Part shown: positions 6,065-8,127 of the stretch, piece after piece
How the letters are laid out: every line of letters begins with the position of its first letter
Position numbering within the stretch: the first letter of the stretch is position 1
Assembly (NCBI GenBank): GCA_013817115.1
Contig: JACDDG010000096.1
Span: 1-8,127 of the forward strand
Length of the DNA: 8,127 nt
Direction: 5' to 3'
DNA from: Parachlamydiaceae bacterium
GTDB taxonomy: Bacteria; Chlamydiota; Chlamydiia; Chlamydiales; Parachlamydiaceae
Position numbers and translations under genes: made by a program
Notes under the pieces: generated by a model
The model's database searches: none
What the model was told of the DNA's origin: nothing
What the model saw: the letters and a program-made list of their open reading frames with translations, nothing else

Positions 6065-7549
6065 TTATCTATCTTCTTCTATCGAGCTACGAATTTGATC
6101 TATAAGGTCGACTTTCAAATCATAAAGCGATTTTTCCATTCCGGAAACATATTGGTGAGGATTAATAAACCTTTTAATTCCTGCCGAAAAGGTATTTAAC
6201 TCTTTTTTGGTATTTTCCTGGATAGACGAAAGCAAAGGTAATTCATACACGCGCTTTCCACCACGGAAAATAGGCTGAAGCAAATCACGACTTTCAAAAT
6301 TTCCTTCAATGTACTTTTTACGTGTAGGGTCTAAAGGATCGACGATTTGACATCCTTTGCTGACATCAGTGTGGATATCATAGAGCACGTCAGCAATATT
6401 TTTGCCCTTATAAGAATATCTTTTAACTTGTAAAATTCCAGGATTCGAAATTTTAATCATCTGTTCTGAAAGTTTTAATTTGTACTTCCATTCCTCCCCA
6501 GGCCCACGTATAGCCGAAAGTTTGTAAACTCCATCAAGCGCAGGTTGATCTTTTGCTGTAATTAAATTAGTCCCTACTCCCCAGACTGAAATTTGAGCAC
6601 CTTGTCGTTTAAGATCCGAGATGAGCAATTCATCGAGTTGATTGCTAGCAATAATTTTAGCGTCCGGAAAGCCCGCCTCATCAAGCATGTGCCGAGCTTC
6701 AATGCTTAAATATGCTAAATCCCCAGAATCAAGGCGTATACCTAATAACTTCTTTCCACTCTCTTTTAATAGTTTTCCAACAATAATAGCATTTTCGACA
6801 CCCTTCAAGGTATTATAAGTGTCTACTAGAAATACACATTCGGTTGGCAGACACTCAGCAAAAGCCTTAAAAGACTCTAATTCATCATCAAACGCCATTA
6901 CCCAACTATGCGCATGCGTTCCTTTTACAGGAATCCCGTATAACTTTCCTGCAAGCACATTGGAAGTTGAATCACATCCTCCAATATAAGCTGCACGGCT
7001 AGCTGTTAATGCCCCGTCGATTCCTTGAGCACGCCTTAAACCAAACTCTAAAACAGAGTCTCCTTGTGCAGCTTCGCACATTCTAGCAGCTTTAGTTGCA
7101 ATCAGACTTGGAAAATTGACCAAATTTAAGAAAGGGCTTTCAAGAAGTTGACATTGTATCAGGGGTCCTTGAATACGTATAAGAGGTTGGTGAGGAAAAA
7201 TGACAGAGCCTTCAGGCATCGCATCTACATCGCATGAGAATTTTAAATTTGCTAAATAATCAAGAAACGCCTTTTCGAAAAGCGGCTCTCCTTCTACATT
7301 AAGTAAAGTTTCAAGGTAGGCCAAATCACTTGGGTCAAAATGAAAGTTTTCTAGGAAGTCAATAACATATTCAAGTCCTGCAGCAATCGTAAAGCCACCT
7401 TTAAAGGGTGGTTTACGAAAAGTGAGGTGAAAAACAGCTTCTCGATTATCTAAGTTTTTTTTCCAATATCCATAGGACATTGTCAATTGATAAAGATCTG
7501 TTAGTAGTGTTAAAGATTGTTCATAAAGGCGATTGATCGATCTTTCCAC
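6065..7549 (-). CDS. pncB: Nicotinate phosphoribosyltransferase
   Basis: The enzyme makes nicotinate mononucleotide from nicotinate and PRPP, driven by ATP, as the entry step of the Preiss-Handler NAD salvage pathway in the cytoplasm. The 494 residues fit the longer bacterial form of the family. Visible motifs are LLTDLYQLTMSYGYW (15-29), EFGLRRAQG (168-176), GTHAHSWVMAF (210-220), in which His214 is the likely phosphorylated histidine, VDTYNTLKG (242-250), RLDSGDL (272-278) and GVGTNLIT (324-331). The start is GTG at 7549-7547. It is supported by GGGAG five bases upstream and by the LTDLY segment beginning at the usual distance from the N-terminus; the next in-frame methionine is residue 24, inside that motif. 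The gene begins one base after the stop of the upstream small gene, implying translational coupling. It appears intact. Confidence 0.95.
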   Translation of the reverse strand: MERSINRLYEQSLTLLTDLYQLTMSYGYWKKNLDNREAVFHLTFRKPPFKGGFTIAAGLEYVIDFLENFHFDPSDLAYLETLLNVEGEPLFEKAFLDYLANLKFSCDVDAMPEGSVIFPHQPLIRIQGPLIQCQLLESPFLNLVNFPSLIATKAARMCEAAQGDSVLEFGLRRAQGIDGALTASRAAYIGGCDSTSNVLAGKLYGIPVKGTHAHSWVMAFDDELESFKAFAECLPTECVFLVDTYNTLKGVENAIIVGKLLKESGKKLLGIRLDSGDLAYLSIEARHMLDEAGFPDAKIIASNQLDELLISDLKRQGAQISVWGVGTNLITAKDQPALDGVYKLSAIRGPGEEWKYKLKLSEQMIKISNPGILQVKRYSYKGKNIADVLYDIHTDVSKGCQIVDPLDPTRKKYIEGNFESRDLLQPIFRGGKRVYELPLLSSIQENTKKELNTFSAGIKRFINPHQYVSGMEKSLYDLKVDLIDQIRSSIEEDR

Positions 7550-7550
7550 G

Positions 7551-7928
7551 CTAACTCCCTTTATGTTTTTGTAGTAGGAACTCTTTTTCGTCAGTTAACT
7601 TCTCTATAATTAAATCTACTGCGTGTATTTTGGCTTTGTAAAATTTAGCTTTGTGTTCTGCTACTTCAGCATGCTTTAATGAACTACTCACCCCGGACCA
7701 ATCGTATTCGACCACATCCTTTTGGCTTTGCATTTCTTGGTTTATCTCTTCATGATATTCAATTTTAAGTTCTCGCTCAAGTTCTTGTTTTTGCTGCTGT
7801 AAATTGCTTATTTCTTTTTCTATAGCGTGAATTTTTTCGTTTGATGCCTGAGAAGGCTGGTCTGTTGCATAAAGGATAAATAAGCTACAGACAAAGCCTA
7901 AAGTAAAAACTATCAAAGATTTTTTCAT
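7551..7928 (-). CDS. Small protein with membrane-targeting N-terminus and coiled coil
   Basis: I do not recognise this 125-residue protein. It begins MKK and continues with a hydrophobic stretch at about 4-21 (SLIVFTLGFVCSLFILYA). This is either a signal peptide or a single membrane anchor, so the rest is probably outside the inner membrane. A cysteine at residue 14 lies inside the hydrophobic stretch without a clear lipobox. Residues about 29-62 are rich in Glu, Lys and Gln with heptad-like spacing, suggesting a coiled coil. A second helical charged region spans about 83-122, with a short break near YDWSGVSS. The ribosome site is weak (GTGAG, five bases before the ATG). It is first in a two-gene unit with pncB, one base away, but a functional link to NAD salvage is not evident. 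The upstream region is cut by the end of a group II intron. Confidence 0.7.
   Translation of the reverse strand: MKKSLIVFTLGFVCSLFILYATDQPSQASNEKIHAIEKEISNLQQQKQELERELKIEYHEEINQEMQSQKDVVEYDWSGVSSSLKHAEVAEHKAKFYKAKIHAVDLIIEKLTDEKEFLLQKHKGS
7555..7559 (-). promoter_or_regulatory. Ribosome binding site for the GTG start of pncB
   Basis: On the - strand GGGAG (part of AAAGGGAG) sits five bases before the GTG at 7549, inside the last codons of the upstream gene. Good complementarity and spacing support the rare start codon and suggest that ribosomes finishing the small gene reinitiate here. Confidence 0.75.
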
Positions 7929-8014
7929 AGGAGCTCACTATTTTTGTTTTTTACATTAAATTGTTAGTACATTTGACAGGAATCAAGGCATTACTTTATT
8001 TGGGAATACTTTTA
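7929..8014 (-). other. Upstream region of the small gene and 3' flank of the intron
   Basis: These 86 AT-rich bases lie between the intron 3' end and the ATG of the small gene. They must hold the operon's promoter, unless transcription comes from within or beyond the intron. On the - strand there are TTGATT-like and TTTAAT-like boxes, but about 20 bases apart, too far for a convincing pair. I assign no promoter. Confidence 0.4.
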
Positions 8015-8127
8015 ATAGAGGTAGGAATGGCTTTCACCACCCCTCCCTCCGAACCGCACGGGCGGTACTAGCGCATACGGCTCTCCGGTCGATTGTTTCC
8101 TCATCGAGACTGATACGCCGCATAAAG
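8015..8127 (-). mobile_element. Group II intron, 3' end only
   Basis: Read on the - strand, the edge sequence ends with domain V, domain VI and a CTAT terminus, which is typical for a bacterial group II retro-intron. The intron continues beyond the right edge, so its reverse transcriptase gene, if present, is not visible. The 3' boundary is placed at 8015 because the terminal AT lies the expected distance from the bulged adenosine at 8022. The last bases before domain V (ATCGACCGGA, about 8093-8084) are of the usual linker type. This piece is relatively GC-rich against its AT-rich surroundings, consistent with a transferred element. Whether the full intron can splice or move cannot be judged here. 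Confidence 0.85.
8018..8083 (-). ncRNA. Group II intron catalytic domains V and VI
   Basis: Domain V (8083-8051) has an 8-bp lower helix, GAGCCGTA with TGCGGTTC, containing the AGC catalytic triad. A two-base CG bulge (8060-8059) follows, then a short upper stem GCG/CGC. Its loop is not a GNRA tetraloop and the upper stem has mismatches, so it is somewhat degenerate. Domain VI (8049-8018) has an outer stem GAGG/CCTC, an internal loop GA opposite TA, and a 7-bp inner stem GGGGTGG/CCATTCC with loop TGAAAG. The unpaired A at 8022 is the expected lariat branch point. Confidence 0.8.

Noticed and set aside
6014..6199. Open + frame overlapping the 3' end of pncB
   Set aside because: Most of it is antisense to the conserved end of pncB, and no ribosome site is seen.

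Overview
The window is AT-rich DNA with compact, mostly intact bacterial genes. The envelope-type dTDP-sugar genes, a membrane hybrid histidine kinase and a class II tRNA-Leu without an encoded CCA suggest a Gram-negative-type bacterium. The overall look resembles an amoeba-associated Chlamydiae (Parachlamydiaceae-like) genome. That assignment is an impression and nothing in the window proves it.

Layout. Positions 1-130 hold a short piece of relatively GC-rich sequence, open in one + frame to a stop at 128-130 and possibly the tail of a gene or a decayed remnant. AT-rich sequence without a gene follows. A leftward tRNA-Leu(UAG) lies at 388-469, with a near-consensus promoter (TTGGCA, 17 nt, TATAAT) and a strong terminator, so it is a complete single-gene unit. 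To the right, reading rightward, are rmlB (702-1763) and rmlA (1770-2630), a two-gene unit making dTDP-4-keto-6-deoxyglucose. Next come a membrane-anchored hybrid histidine kinase with four receiver domains (2683-5340) and a stand-alone DivK-like receiver (5502-5864). A good promoter (TTGACA, 16 nt, TATAGT) overlaps the end of rmlA, so the kinase probably has its own transcript starting near 2661, which also supports the start at 2683. On the opposite strand, converging on the receiver gene, are a small coiled-coil protein with an N-terminal membrane segment (7551-7928) and a GTG-started nicotinate phosphoribosyltransferase (6065-7549), separated by one base and probably translationally coupled. 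The right edge (8015-8127) is the 3' end of a leftward group II intron (domains V and VI), about 86 bp upstream of the small gene.

How the genes work together. RmlA activates glucose-1-phosphate with dTTP and RmlB dehydrates the product; rmlC and rmlD are not in the window, so the final sugar is unknown. The kinase and the lone receiver look like one phosphorelay module: the kinase carries a receiver pair of a recognisable widespread type, here apparently duplicated, and the lone receiver is the usual type of neighbour. No DNA-binding or enzymatic output domain and no HPt domain is visible, so the endpoint is unknown. The NAD-salvage gene pair is unrelated to these.

The most unusual items are the REC1-REC2::REC3-REC4 duplication in the kinase, with alternating active-site changes, and the group II intron end just upstream of the NAD-salvage operon. 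I found no CRISPR array, no rRNA and no clearly new defence or mobile system.
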